The notes below the pieces were generated by a model, which had not been told where the DNA came from, did no database searches, and was given only the letters and a program-made list of their open reading frames with translations. A DNA stretch of 64,000 nt from Siphonodentalium dalli (taxonomy: Eukaryota > Mollusca > Scaphopoda > Gadilida > Siphonodentaliidae): contig CP136069.1 of assembly GCA_032622095.1 (NCBI GenBank), positions 18,925,326-18,989,325 of the forward strand, written 5' to 3'. Shown here piece after piece: positions 1 through 12,193 of the stretch (the stretch's first letter is position 1; each line of letters opens with the position of its first letter). Both the position numbers and the translations under genes were made by a program.

Positions 1-439
1 AGATTCTGCCCGGGCTGGACTAATGGATGGAAGGACGGACGGACGGATGATTGGACGCATGTAATCCAGTATACCTACCATTTTATGGGGGTATAATTAG
101 ACTTAGATTCTGTAATGAGAAATAATTCCCTGATCGTTAAATCATACTGTCACGAGAGAAGGGATTTGATCCTCATGAGAGTCTCAATAGTCCAGTCATG
201 TACCGGACGATGACAAATTTGACATGTCTGAGCCCCAAGCTCTATGTAGAAAGTCCAGATTTTGTTATACTGTCTCGATGATTTCATGCCAGCAGAACTT
301 GCTGTATAGCAGCCCTCTTTAATTCAGATTGGTTGGCTTCGGCAATCCTCTATGGCAACCCTTTGCGCTTCAGCAAACGGCTTCGGCAATGCTGATTGCC
401 ATAGCCAATTATAAGGGCTGTGAATGTGCGCCTTTAGTG

Positions 440-691
440 CAAGCCTTGAAATAGTGTCTGTCATTTGCAGAATGAGGTTCCCAGAGGGTGAATTTAGTGA
501 TGCTACCCCACATAGCAGGCTAGCATTACCAAATTCACCCTCTGGGAACCTCATTCTGCTTACAACTCAGCAGAATGAGGTACCCAGAGGGTAAATTTGG
601 TGATGCTAACACGCTATGTGGGGTAGCATCACTAAATTCACCCTCTGGGGACCTCATTCTGCAAATGACAGGCACACTATTTCAAGACTTG
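440..691. mobile_element. Family A MITE, two-hairpin variant
   Basis: The ends are CAAGCCTTGAAATAGTG and its inverse. Two hairpins (GAATGAGGTTCCCAGAGGGT... and its complement) are joined by CTTACAACTCAG. No clean 8-bp flanking duplication is visible. Confidence 0.9.
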
Positions 692-807
692 CCGGGATCA
701 GAATAGCTATTTTGTTTGCACAGCAAAAAACTGAAACAAATTAAAATGGATAAAAAAAAAAATTTAAAGGGGGAGGTGCAACAGATATCTTGTACAGCGA
801 GTTGGGA

Positions 808-923
808 TGGATGAGGTCTCCAAAGAGCGAATTTGGTGATGCTAGCCCGCTATGTGGGATAGCGTCACTAAAATCACCCTCTGGAGAACTCATTCTGCAA
901 ACGACACACTTAACTCAGGCTTG
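808..923. mobile_element. Family A MITE, 3' hairpin only
   Basis: One hairpin, GATGAGGTCTCCAAAGAGCG to CTCATTCTGC, plus the GGCTTG end. The 5' half is absent. Confidence 0.8.
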
Positions 924-1474
924 CCTTCATCGTAACTATACTGTCATGAGAGCAGATGGTGGTGATTTGATTGTGGGGATAGTGACAAGTCACATATTGG
1001 ACGATGACAAATTTGACAGGTCCGAGCCCAAACCCTTCCCAGTAGAGAGCCCTATAGATTGTTTTTATCAAATTAACCCTTTCAATACTAAATGTATTCT
1101 CCCATTCAGTTATAAAAGTATACATTGGAAAGCTCTAGTTATTCATTTGGAGGTATGTTCAAGAAATATAAGCAGGCAAATGACAGAAAAACAGATTATT
1201 TAAAGTCATATGAAACACTCCGATTGGGTGATCAAATATAAATGGAGAATAACCTTGTTCAAAGTAGTAATTTTTACAAATATTATATCCAAATTGACAA
1301 CAAACAGTGTCATTCTTACATATTAATTAAATCGCCAATAGATGTGTCCTGAATCAAGTAGTAAATATTTACAATTGAGCGTAGTTCAGCCGATGTTTTC
1401 TATCGAGTGGTATGGTCGATTTGCTTCAAATTTCGGCAATGTTAGTAGAATGGTACATTCCTCCAATTGACATA
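924..1474. other. No gene recognised
   Basis: AT-rich single-copy-looking sequence. A frame from 790 runs to 1203, but its first 45 codons are MITE sequence and the remainder has no recognisable motif or splice signals that persuade me. Confidence 0.5.
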
Positions 1475-1685
1475 CAGTAATGCCCTAAGTAATCGACTCC
1501 TTAACCACAGCAGAATTATGGGTAACTTTTCATGATTTTGTCGGAAGTATGGCTTGTTGCCATTCATCGGAAAGCACTGGGAGAGCTTTCCGATGAATGG
1601 CAACAAGCCATATTTCCGACAAAATCCTGAAAAGTTACCCATAATTCTGCTGTGGTTAAGGAGTTGATTAATTAAAGCATTACTG
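1475..1685. mobile_element. Family B palindromic MITE (Tc1/mariner-like)
   Basis: A near-complete palindrome, TA|CAGTAATGCCCTAAGTAAT ... GCATTACTG|TA. Each arm carries the AACCACAGCAGAATTATGGG block and the GGCTTGTTGCCATTCATCGG block, joined at an AGCTCT-type centre. TA at each end fits Tc1/mariner insertion, and CAGT is the typical first tetranucleotide of such ends. Confidence 0.9.
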
Positions 1686-2197
1686 TAAGCCTGGATACTA
1701 ACTGATCAGTTTTAAGCACCAGAACAAGTACATAATATGTCAGAAGGATTCCTATTAATTGGAGGGAAATGTTCAGATAATAAGTTCAACATTCATCTCC
1801 AAAGTGAACTACTTTGTCACTGAGTATTTAGTATATCGAAAGGTTTAACCTCTTCACTGCTGAATGACGTCATAATATCATGTGCTGCTTGTTGATGTCA
1901 TGGACATATTTCCGAGTCAGTGCAAAATTATAACGGGAATGTCGTGAAAGTTTGTACAGAGACAAAAGTTGCAAATTTCTAAGTCTCAAACAAGAATCGT
2001 GTTGTACCAGTACTGGTACATGTATGTGGTTATCCTCCCCCCCCCTCCAAGTTGTGGTATCTGATAATCAAAACCTGAGTTACAAGGTGATAAGTTCATA
2101 CAGACAGATGGACAGAACCCTAGACTATATGCTGAACCACATTCAGAGGTTGGGGCATAATAAATATCAAGCAAGGGAGAAATTGCCAACAGAAATA

Positions 2198-2374
2198 CAG
2201 TAAATGTTCTAAATAATCGACACCTAAACCACAGCAGAATTATGGGTATTTTTTCAGGATTTAGTCGTAAATATGGCTTGCTGCCATTCATCGGAAAGCT
2301 CTCAACTTTCCGATGAATGGCAACAAGCCATATTTTCTGAAAGATTTCTCGTAATTCTGCTTTGGGCATTACTC
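2198..2374. mobile_element. Family B MITE, shortened right arm
   Basis: Starts TA|CAGTAAATGTTCTAAA and ends GCATTACTCTA. Part of the right arm between the TTTCTGAAAGATTTC and GTAATTCTGC blocks is lost. Confidence 0.82.
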
Positions 2375-2482
2375 TATACATTGTTTCAGCAATAAAAATA
2401 CACAGTTGGCTAATGCAGGGGTGCTCAATATGTAATATCAGAGATAGGCATCAGATAAACAAAAACTTCTGCCATGTGGAAC

Positions 2483-2927
2483 CAAGTCTGAGTTTAGTGT
2501 GTCTGTCATTTGCAGAATGAGGTCCCCAGAGGGTGAATTTAGTGGGATAGCATCATTAAATACACCCTCTGGGGACCTCATTCTGCTTTGGCCTCATCTT
2601 CTCTGGAAAGTTTCTTTATTATCAAATTTCTATAGAAACTTCTTCACATAGATTCTATTTCTTTTTTAGTTTAGTTTCTTTATATCCCCAAATTGGCAGA
2701 CGACACATTGCGTAATCGAGGTTCCCAATGGGTGTACGTCACAATATTCACCAGTTGGGAACTTCAATCTGAGTCTATGTCTCCCATAGAAGATGAGGCC
2801 ATGCAGAATGAGGTCCCCAGAGGGTGAATTTGGTGATGCTAGCCTGCTGCACTGGATTATAGCGTCACTAAATTCACCCTCTGGGGACCTCATTCTGCAA
2901 ATGACAGGCACACTAAACTGAGACTTG
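2483..2927. mobile_element. Family A MITE, long form
   Basis: The layout is a CAAGTCTGAGTTTAGTGTG end, a 5' hairpin, a middle block (TTTCTTTATTATCAAATTTC, then a GAGGTTCCCAATGGGTG palindrome), a 3' hairpin and a GACTTG end. This is a full-length copy of the ~450-bp form. Confidence 0.9.
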
Positions 2928-2951
2928 GTGATTCTGTTTTCACTGGAAAGG

Positions 2952-3113
2952 TATATCTGAGTCAATGTCTCCCATAGCAGATGAGGCCATGCAGAATGAG
3001 GTCCAAGAGAGTGAATTTGGTGATGCTAGCCCGCTATGCAGGATAGCATCACTAAATTCACCCTTTGGGGACCTATTGCTGCAAATGACAGGCACACTTA
3101 AAACTCAGGCTTG
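2952..3113. mobile_element. Family A MITE, 3' half
   Basis: It starts in the middle block (TCTGAGTCAATGTCTCCCAT) and runs through one hairpin to the GGCTTG end. It lies 25 bp after another family A copy. Confidence 0.8.
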
Positions 3114-3487
3114 GCCGGAACTGACTAATCTTTATCCTAGATTAAAGTTTAGCAAGGGAAGCCTAACTGTCTTAGTATAGCGTTTGTCAGTATGAGGTCT
3201 GGTAAGTTGCTTGTTAAGTATGGTAACTTAGGTAATACGTATTTAGTATACTAGTACTATGTTTATATTTTAGTGGGTTTACTGATTTCACTTGGGTTAA
3301 GCATGTTTGTCACCTAGTCATTCACATATTCCATAAAAAGTCAAAGCAAAATACGTACTTAAGTTCAGGGTGGCTTGAATCAATTAAAAATTTATGAACC
3401 GAGTCCAGCAAAATATGTGAGATTAGCATTGATACTGAGTATCACTATATATTATTGTATAGCTATATTAATGTAATGTATATTCAT

Positions 3488-3741
3488 CAAGCCTTGAAAT
3501 AGTGTGTCTGTCATTTGCAGAATGAGGTCCCCAGAGGGTGAATTTAGTGATGCTACCCCGCATAGCTGGCTAGCATCACCAAATTCACCCTCTGGGAACC
3601 TCATTCTGCTGAGGTGTAAGCAGAATAAGGTTCCCAGAGGGTGAATTTGGTGATGCTAGCCCGCTATGCGGGGTAGCATCACTAAATTCACCCTCTGGGG
3701 ACCTCATTCTGCAAATGACAGACACACTATTCCAAGGCTTG
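3488..3741. mobile_element. Family A MITE, two-hairpin variant
   Basis: CAAGCCTTGAAATAGTGTGT at one end and its inverse at the other. Two hairpins join at CTGAGGTGTAAGCAG. A 6-bp ATTCAT repeat flanks it. Confidence 0.9.
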
Positions 3742-4103
3742 ATTCATTCGGATTGATCATAGAGTGGTTATGCCAAGGGTCATGAGAAATGACTATGAAG
3801 TCAGGATGTAGGTAACTATAATTTTTTTTAATCAAAATCAAAATAACTGCACTGAATTTAATGTATGAGAATGTGTGAGAAAGTTCCAACAAAAAATTAA
3901 AGTAAAACCATTTAATTCTAATCTAGAAATATAAAGTGAAATATATGTATTTTGTTAATGGTTGACTAATCTATCCGTTATCTATGACCTGAAATAAATA
4001 GCTTATGACTTGGATATCATTGACTCCTCCCTGTGGACATGGGGAAAGGTAGTCACCATGCATGTGATGTACTGATAAAATATTCCAATGCTCTGACCAT
4101 GTA

Positions 4104-4253
4104 CAGTGATGCCGTAAATAATCGACTCCTTAACCACAGAAGAATCACTGAGAGCTTTCCGATGAATGGCAACAAGCCATATTTCCGACTAAATCCTGAA
4201 AAATTACCCATAATTCTTCTGTGGTTAAGGAGTCGATTTTTAGGACATTACTG
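4104..4253. mobile_element. Family B MITE, left arm deleted internally
   Basis: TA|CAGTGATGCCGTAAATAAT, a short stub ending ACCACAGAAGAATCACTGAG, then the full right arm to CATTACTG|TA. Confidence 0.85.
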
Positions 4254-4919
4254 TATGCATGTGCCCAATTGAATTTAGGTCTCAGCAAATTCTCTTTCTT
4301 ACTCAAGAATCAGATCCAGGAATGTAGTTAGAGGATCTCCATGGTGGACGTCATAATCGCAGGTGCACAGGTTCCCATGGTACTAAATATATGTATTAGT
4401 TTTTTTTAAATTGACCTAAAAATGTAGGAATAAAGGCTCGGACAAGATTATTCATGTTTTTTGTCGAAAAAGGGGGATAACTCCACCAAACAAGACAGTC
4501 AATGACTGTGGGGTCGCTCACCAGACTGCAAAGACTGATAAGACTGGGACTCTGGAGACCAAAACAGTCAGCACTTTTCATAATCACTTTAAAAGAAGTA
4601 GATTTAAACAGGATATGTGGCTAGAGAGACTTAGCTTGGTAAAAAACCACCTTGAAATTGCCAACTGTACACTACTGATCACCCCCCTCCTCCAGCTCAA
4701 CAAGTCCCCTCCCAACCGGGATCCAGACTCCCAAGTCTTAGGTTGGAATTTCACAACCGACACCTCAAACTTTCTCAATTGTTGGAAATTTCCAATCTCA
4801 CAAGCGCCTTTTTCTAAAACCATTTAGACATGTTTGAAGCCCAATTATCCATGGACCCAAAACACAATACATGTATGTCAGACCAATCAGTCAGTTCAAA
4901 GGTAGATGTTTTAATGAAT

Positions 4920-5462
4920 TTGGTATTTCTATGATTTTATTGGACACAAAAGTGTTAACTCCCCATAGACTGCCATTTCTTGACAGGTTGACCTCATTTT
5001 AACAAATCTGTATCTCAGTCACTAAAGGATCTTCCTGATTCCTCCATACTATATGTAAGCTAAATAGTCCAAAATCCCTTGAGAAGACATTTTAAGAATT
5101 ACTATAGAGACATATAGTTATGTCCCTGGTCCCACCCTATTTAACCGGGTGACCCCATCTGAATAAATTTGAATCCCAGACACCAAAGAACCCTTCATAC
5201 AAATCATAAATATCAGTCAAATAGACCTGATGGTCCTTGTGAAGGAAGCATATTAAGAGGGAAACTGTCCTTCGCTTGGCCCCTATTTGACCAGGTGACC
5301 CCATTAAAAAAATCTGAATTGCAGTCAAGGAAGAACATTCCATTCTATATAAGCCAACTAGTTCTTGCAAACATATTTTAAGAATTACTATGTAGTGAAA
5401 TAGTTAAGTCTCTTGCTCTGCCCTTATTTGACTTTGTGATCCCATTTTCACAAATCTGATAA
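4920..5462 (+). repeat. Interspersed repeat, more diverged copies of the 6.7-kb family
   Basis: Three degenerate units, with TAGTTATGTCCCTGGTCCCA near 5114 and GACCAGGTGACCCCATT near 5289, but no GACGG tail. Confidence 0.65.
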
Positions 5463-5700
5463 GGATAAAAATTAAGTTCCCCAGTTGAAGTTGGTGATAT
5501 TCACCCATTGGGCACCTCATTTATGAATTTTATTTTCTGCAAATTAGGGGATATAGAAACTTCCTAGAAGGGAAATTTAACTAACAACAATGTAAATTTG
5601 ATACCATAGATACTTCCCAGAAGATGAGCCTAAGCAGAATGAGGACGCCAGAGGGTGAATTTGGTGATGCTAGCCTGCTGTGCCGGATAGCATCACAAAA
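5463..5700. mobile_element. Family A MITE, middle block and part of a 3' hairpin
   Basis: It carries the AAGTTCCCCAGTTGAAGTTG palindrome and the GGGGATATAGAAACTTCC block, then one hairpin that breaks off at TAGCATCACAAAAA. Confidence 0.75.
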
Positions 5701-5758
5701 AGCGTGTCTATTCCAACATTGTGTATGCCTGGCCTCAAGCAACACAATGTATTATACA

Positions 5759-6366
5759 ACAAGCCTTGAAATAGTGTGATAGTGTGTCTGTCATTTGCAG
5801 AGTGAGGTCCCCAGAGGGTGAATTTAGTTATGCTAAATTCACCCTCTGGGGACCTCATTCTGATAAAGTCCTCAACTGCTATGGAATTTTGTCTTTGAAA
5901 TTGTCTGTTATTTGCAGAATGAGGTACCCAGAGGGTGAATATAGTGAGGCTATCCTGCACAGCGGGCTAGTATCACTAAATTCACCCTCTGGGGACCTCA
6001 TTCTGATAAGGCCCTCAACTGCTATGGAAGACCTAGAATAAGATTGAAGTTCCCCAGTTGAAATTGGTGATGTTCACCCATTGGGCACCTCAATCATGAA
6101 TTTTATCTTCTGCAAATTAAGGGATACAGAAACTTCCTAGAAGGGAAATTTAACTAACAACAATGTAAATTTGATACTATAGATACTTCCCAGAAGATGA
6201 GGCCTAAGCAGAATGAGATCTTGAGACTCTAGATACTTCCCAGAAGATGAGGCCTAAGCGGAATAAGGTTCTCAGAGGGTGTATTTGGTTATGCTAGCCT
6301 GCTGTGTAGGATAGCGTCACTAAATTCACCCTCTGTGAACCTCATTCAACAAATGCCAGGCACTCT
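5759..6366. mobile_element. Composite of two family A MITEs
   Basis: Two family A 5' ends (5759 and about 5903) are followed by one shared middle block and a 3' hairpin. A short direct duplication, ACTCTAGATACTTCCCAGAA, occurs around 6176-6250. This suggests one copy inserted into or recombined with another. Confidence 0.75.
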
Positions 6367-6699
6367 GAGAAAATGAAATTAATCTGATTTTAATGACCAC
6401 TGAGTGATAATGTAAACAACAAGGGTGCTTCATTGATAACACCATTAATCTCATTTAAATTATGGATGACATGAATACACTCCCTGGGGACTCTATCTGT
6501 GGTGTCTATCAGTTCATAGGAGAGTTGCCTTGTAATGGGAATTTAAAAAAAAACTTTATTTACCTGTGAGTTAGGATATGAGATAGGGTGGAATGCTGTT
6601 GGTTGGGGGCAGGGTGGGTTTCTGGGTCATGTGGGGGGGGATATTTTTGTTTGTATGTTAAATTGATCAAGGAGTTCCTGAATTTTTTATTATTTTTTG

Positions 6700-7531
6700 G
6701 GGAATTATGGCCCTGGCTCCACCACTATTTGACCCAGTGACCCCATTTGAACAAATCTGAACCCCAGTCATTCAATGACCCCACATACCAAATATAAACT
6801 AAATCGGCATAATGCTTGTTGACAAGAAGTCGTTATAAGTATTACCAAGGAGGAATATAGTTATGGCCCTGGTTTCGCAACTGTTTGACACAGTGACCTC
6901 ATTTGAACAAATCTTAATGACAGTCACCTAGGGAACATCCACACCAAATATGATCAAAATGCAAAAATGTATTTTTTTGGTTTTTAGAGTTATGTCCCTG
7001 GCTCTGCCCCTAATTGACCCAGTGACCCAATTTGAACAAATCTGATTCCCAGTCATCCAAGGTCTCTCAGTACCAAATATAAGCTAATTCGGCCAAATAT
7101 TTTTGTAGAAGAAGTCATTGTAAGAATTACTATGAGTTATGGCACTGGTTTCTCAACTAATTGACCGGGTGACCTCATTTGAACAAATCTGAACACCAGT
7201 CACCCAAGGACCCTCCATACCAAATATTAGCTAAATCGGCACAATGGTTATGGACAAGAAGTCGTTGTAAGAATTACGGTGGAGGAATAGAGTTATGGCC
7301 CTGGTTTCGCAACTATTTGACCCAGTGACCTCATTTGAACAAATCTGAATGAGAGTCACCTAGGGAACATCCACACCAAATATGAACCAATTCGGTCTTC
7401 CGGTTTCAGAGGAGAAGATGTTCAAAGAATTGTTGACGGACGGACGGATGGACGGACGGATGGATGGACGGACGACGGACGAGGAGTGATGACTATAGCT
7501 CCACCGGAGACTTCGTCTCAGGTGAGCTAAA
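6700..7531 (+). repeat. Interspersed repeat: five ~150-bp units plus GACGG-rich tail
   Basis: Units start near 6707, 6860, 6990, 7138 and 7293. Each has a GTTATGGCCCTGG-like block, then a GACC-(A/G)GTGACC block, then a CATTTGAACAAATCTGA block. The tail is (GACG)n at 7436-7475, followed by AGCTCCACCGGAGACTTCGT and AGGTGAGCTAAAA. I associate this tail style with bivalve genomes. No frame is open. Confidence 0.75.
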
Positions 7532-7592
7532 AACGTCTCACAGACATCATAATCGCATGTGCACAGGTTCCCATTTTGGGAAAGGGTGTCTA

Positions 7593-7747
7593 CAGTAATG
7601 CCCTAAATAATCGACTCCTTAACCGCAGCAGAATTTATCACTGAGAGCTTTCCGATGAATGACAACAATCCGTATTTCCGACTAAATCCTGAAAAGTTAC
7701 CCATAACTCTGCTGTGGTTAAGGAGTCGATTATTTAGGGCATTACTG
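7593..7747. mobile_element. Family B MITE, left arm deleted internally
   Basis: TA|CAGTAATGCCCTAAATAAT ... CATTACTG|TA, with the same deleted-left-arm structure as 4104-4253. Confidence 0.87.
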
Positions 7748-7979
7748 TACATCTAAGACCATCTCATCACTTCACATTATCAGCTAGCTACTACAATTTG
7801 TTAAATTTGTTGCAAGATGGCGAAATGTCAAGTCATCTCAAGCTCAAGACTGAGGCCATGGAATAATTTTAGTAATTAATTATTAATAGATTTTGAGAAG
7901 AGTTCTTATTAATAATCGAGAGATTTCCATCCTGGTATCAGCTGGATCTCGTAATGTTGCCAATCTTCATCAAATAGCT

Positions 7980-8150
7980 AATTTTGCTGAAACAGGATAT
8001 TAATCGTGATGCAACACGGTTTGTATAATGAAGGAAATTCTTGGTATAAGATACTCTCTATCAATGAGGCTAATGAGATGAGATATTTGTACTTAGCACT
8101 AAAGGAGAGACATCATCCTCTTATGTAAAGCTGGAAACAATCACTGATCA
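7980..8150 (+). repeat. Direct duplication, left copy
   Basis: ATTTTGCTGAAACAGGATAT ... AGATACTCTCTATCAATGAG ... GGAGAGACATCATCC. It recurs at 8567-8735. The spacing is about 586 bp. Confidence 0.8.
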
Positions 8151-8566
8151 GGGCTTTATATTACAGGGAAATATTACTGTGCAACAATCAATTACAGTAC
8201 TAAGTACAATATCCCTAAGTGGAAATGTAAAGATCCCCAAACGCTCCACATAAAAAACTCTATTATACATTTAGAGGGGCGTCCAGGTAATAAAAGCAGA
8301 AGACAGACAGAAAAACAGAAAATACAAGAACAAAATTATTCATGTTCGTTGATGGGAAATGTTCAGATAATAAGTTCAACAAACAGTCAATCTAAATATT
8401 TCCTAAAGGAACGACTTGTCAATGAGTATTTAGTACAGAAAGAGTCAAATAATATTAAATCTGAGAATTCACAGCAAAATTATTTTTCATGAGAAATAAG
8501 GCTACGGTGGTGTGAGGCAATAAACGGATTGGCATCAGTCCGAAGACATGTTGGTTGATAATTGTG

Positions 8567-8735
8567 AATTTTGCTGATACAGTATATTATTCAGGATGCA
8601 ATTTTGTTGGGAGTGGAAATTCCTCCTATAAGATACTCTCTGTCAATGACGCTAATGAGATGAGAATTTTGTACTTAGCACGAAAGGAGAGACATGGCCC
8701 TCTTATGTAAGGCTGGAAACAATCGTGATCAGGAA
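8567..8735 (+). repeat. Direct duplication, right copy
   Basis: AATTTTGCTGATACAGTATA ... AGATACTCTCTGTCAATGAC ... GGAGAGACATGGCCC, diverged from 7980-8150 at scattered sites. Confidence 0.8.
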
Positions 8736-8863
8736 TAACTGCTCAACAATGAAGCCCTGGTGGGGATCAACAAAATATTTTTTTGAGCAATGACATCTAT
8801 ATGGTCGTGATAAGCTAATTATCAGAATCTGTATGGGCCCATATCAGACCAATAAGACAATTA

Positions 8864-9072
8864 CAGTAATGTCCTATGTAATCGACTCCTTAACCACAGC
8901 AGAATTATGGGTAATTTTTCAGGATTTAGTCGGAAATATGGCTTGTTGCCATTCATCGGAAAGCTCTCACTGAGAGCTTTCCAATGAATGGCAACAAGCA
9001 ATATTTCTAAATTCTGAAAAGTTACCCATAATTCTGCTGTGGTTAAGGAGTGGATTATTTAGAGCATTACTA
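8864..9072. mobile_element. Family B MITE, full palindrome
   Basis: TA|CAGTAATGTCCTATGTAAT at the left and GCATTACTA|TA at the right. Both arms are complete around GAAAGCTCTCACTGAGAGC. Confidence 0.9.
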
Positions 9073-9327
9073 TATATTGGTGTGATAAGCTATTTATCAG
9101 AATCTGAATGGGCCGATATCAGAGCCAATAAGAAAAATATGTAGACTATCAAAAATAAGAGCATCGCTAGGGCATGGTAAAATACGCGTGTGGTACTTCC
9201 AACAAGGGCCTTAACTCAGGGTGAAAATATGCAGGAAAACCCAAATACAAATTGACCTGTAGTTTGGGCAAGTAAACTCACATACCAAATTTCATTCCAT
9301 TCTGTTCAGACTTAAAAGTCGTCATCG

Positions 9328-9405
9328 CTATGTGGGATAGCATCACTAAATTCACCTTCTGGGGACCTCATTCTGCAAATGACAGGCACACTAAACTCAG
9401 GCTTG
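9328..9405. mobile_element. Family A MITE, 3' end fragment
   Basis: It carries only half of the last hairpin (GCTATGTGGGATAGCATCAC onward) and the GGCTTG end. Confidence 0.75.
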
Positions 9406-9436
9406 TTCTGATGAATCTTCACAGTTGTCATATTTC

Positions 9437-9530
9437 CCTATGGGAGACTCGCATACATGTATATGAGAGAATGCACTGGCACATGATATTTAATGCTGCA
9501 CCAACGCAGCTCCCGTCATGAACCTCATGA
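9437..9530. mobile_element. TTAA-type MITE (family C) fragment
   Basis: CCCTATGGGAGACTCGCATA, GAGAATGCACTGGCAC and CAGCTCCCGTCATGAA blocks are present. Neither TTAA end is preserved. Confidence 0.7.
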
Positions 9531-9827
9531 CATATCAGCTCATTTATAAATGATGTTTCTTGTTGTGCGAAAGCATTCTCATTATATCTTTCCCGTTATG
9601 AGTTTTCAGCATTTTTGTGTCAATGATTTGCGTATAATTACGAAGTCAGGGTAAATAATAATGAAATTAGGAGCGGGTAGTAATTTCTAGAGAGTTGGGA
9701 TGTCAAATGTATTTACAATTACTATGTGCACGTTGTGAATTACATGGTTATAAACCAACCCATATTGTTTCAGTATATTTTTACTTCTGGCTGCTTGTCA
9801 CAAATTACTTTTACCTATAATCATATC

Positions 9828-10289
9828 CAAGCCTACAAATAGCGTGTCTGTCATTTGCAGAATGAGGTCCCCAGAGGGTGAATTTAGTGATGCTATCCTG
9901 CATAGCGGGCTAGCATCACCAAATTCATCCTCTAGGAACCTCATTCTTCTCTGGCCCTCAACTTCTATGGTAGACCTACGATCAGATTGAAGTTCCCCAG
10001 TTGAAGTTTGTGATGATCACCCATTGGACACCTCCATTATGGATTTTATCTTCTACAAAAAGGGGGATATAGAAACTTCCCAGAAAAGAAAACGTAACTA
10101 AAAACAATGTTAATTTGATACTATAGATACTTCATATTATAGATACTTCCCAGAAGGTGAAGCTTAAGCAGAATGAGATCCCCAGAGGATGAATTTGGTG
10201 ATTCTAGCCCACTGTGCAGGATAGAAATCATTAAATTCACCCTCTGGGACCTCATTCTGCAAATGACAGACACACTATTCGCAGGCTTA
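9828..10289. mobile_element. Family A MITE, full length with 8-bp target duplication
   Basis: The ends are CAAGCCTACAAATAG and CAGGCTTA. ATCATATC precedes it (9820-9827) and follows it (10290-10297) exactly. This is one of the copies that define the duplication length for the family. Confidence 0.9.
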
Positions 10290-10297
10290 ATCATATC

Positions 10298-11660
10298 ATA
10301 GATAGATAGAAGTTGATTCTGCACAACAAATAAAGATGAAGAAGTGAATTTTTTCAGTGATAATTTTTTCATGCAGACTGGTGCATCTCCCAACTTTTCA
10401 CCATAATTATTTCGAGGAATTTGGAGATACTCATTTGTTTCCAGTTACTGCATGATAATTATTTGGAGAAGGCGATGGTAAATTATAAACACTTTATTGT
10501 TTGCATGCTTGCGCTCAATGGTCCTCAACCAGATAAAGCTGCTTGCAGTCATTGCGTTCTTTCAGATATATGCAAAAGGGGCTCTTAATTTGTTCAAATG
10601 TTATAAACCGAGTGACGCTGGAAACAATCAAGACATGAAGGAGGACAGAACTTCAGGAAGAAGGAGACGTTTCACTATTCTGATGTAAAAGACATTAATA
10701 CACAAAAATAATTTGTCCCACTCAGACATTTAATATTTTAAGCACATTCATGGGTGAAGCTCATAACTTTCAGAGTTCATAAAGATCTTGCACATCAGCA
10801 ACAATTTGGTAACAATATCCTAAAGTTTCAAATCTCCACATTTGAAACTGTGAGAGGAGTTGATCAAACAATGAAGGTATCAATACTGTGTGATGGTCAA
10901 ACAAACAGATGAACGGATCGATGGATGCCCAGACAGATGGACGGAGGAAATTTCGTTTGTCCCGAAATAAATTTTTCGGGAGACATAATTCCTTTTTCAC
11001 ATCCAAGTCACATTTCTCAATATTAAAAGAGCCGTAACTTTGGAAAAAATAAATGGACAAAACCTGATGTTTGTTAATACTCTTTCCCCCCATGTTGGTT
11101 CATCAACAGTACCATAGATCATTAAAATCTGACAGATGATCACCAGGATATGGAGCTTTAAAGTTGTTATGTCTACTACGGACAGACAGGTGGCCAGACT
11201 CATGGGTGGGGGGGGGGATGGACAGAGCCCTTTTCTATATCCCCCCCCCCCCCGCCAAACTTTATTTGGGAGGAGTAGGATGATAATAAGCCCAACTGCA
11301 CCACCTTAATAATGACCCACAACAACATGAGTTCAGACAGAATATTAATTAGTAAGAGGAAGAATTTGTTGACATTACTTCTTACTTGTATATAAACAAT
11401 TGCTCAGAAAACCCAGAGGGGGTCCCAAGATCAAAAGAAACCCTCAATATAGATTACACATCATCTTGCAAACTCCATCTTGTTCTCATTGAATTGGTTA
11501 GAAACTTTGTACCCCAACAAGGCTATTATGTAACCCATGCAGATATCAGAGATCACATGATTACTTTGTGGGAATAATTTTAAGAGGGAATGAAATGATT
11601 TAATAAGTATGTGTGAGGTACTACATGATCTAGTAACATGTAACAGCACTCAGTAATTTA
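10298..11660. other. No gene recognised; GACGG/GACAGA-rich patches
   Basis: About 1.4 kb without MITEs. Short GGATGGATG- and GACAGATGGACGG-type patches at 10908-10950 and 11165-11225 resemble the tails of the 6.7-kb repeat family. Several short frames show no domain. Confidence 0.5.
11204..11256. repeat. Poly-G and poly-C tracts
   Basis: A run of about 10 G near 11208 and a run of about 13 C near 11242, in a stretch rich in GGACAGA and GGTGG. Confidence 0.85.
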
Positions 11661-11699
11661 TATACATGTAAAATGTGAATGCATATTTTTATATTTACA

Positions 11700-11900
11700 T
11701 ACTAAGTGTTGTCATCACTAAATCCAGCATTCTGATTGGTCGGCGCCCACGTGGCTAGTTGCAGTTATTTCTCGGTGAATGCGCAACAGCTAATAACTGC
11801 AAGCTCATAACAACATCGATACGTCATTTGGGTTTGGAAAGACGAACGCGTAAGGTTTTGGGCGCATTTGGATTCGCGCAGGATTGACTTAATAAATCAT
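11700..11900. other. CpG-richer patch with CCAAT-box-like motifs
   Basis: CATTCTGATTGGTCGG (an inverted CCAAT box), GCCCACGTGGC (containing an E-box CACGTG), several CGCG/GCGC steps and TACGTCA near 11820. It could be a promoter or the edge of an unknown element. No exon is visible beside it, so function is unproven. Confidence 0.3.
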
Positions 11901-12027
11901 CGGGTTTCAATTGTTCCTGTTAACTTTTGCCAAGGCTGCTATGGGTTATTTTGGGCTGGTTTTGTCACGATACACTTTTTGATTTAAATATATTTACAAA
12001 AGTGGCTTTTTCGCTAAATGTATATAA

Positions 12028-12193
12028 ATATAAGGATTAACTGTCATGTGGACTGTTTTTATGGAGATGTAACCGTGAGGTAAGTGGTCATAAATTGTAT
12101 GTAAAACCCTTCGGGTTTTACACAAGTTATGACCACTTACCTCACGGTTACATCTCCATAAAAAACAGTCCACATGACAGTTAATCCTTATAT
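12028..12193. repeat. Near-perfect hairpin with ~80-bp arms
   Basis: The left arm ATAAGGATTAACTGTCATGT runs to TGTAAAACCC, the loop is TTCG, and the right arm runs GGGTTTTACAC ... ACATGACAGTTAATCCTTAT. Two or three small differences only. I found no other copy in the window. Confidence 0.93.

Noticed and set aside
1442-1642. Recurrent frames containing MGNFSGFSRKYGLLPFIGK or ESFPMNGNKPYF
   Set aside because: They are translations of the two arms of family B palindromes and appear wherever a copy lies.
11700-11900. Host gene promoter
   Set aside because: CCAAT- and E-box-like motifs are short and no transcription unit is visible next to them. The patch could equally be the end of an unknown repeat.
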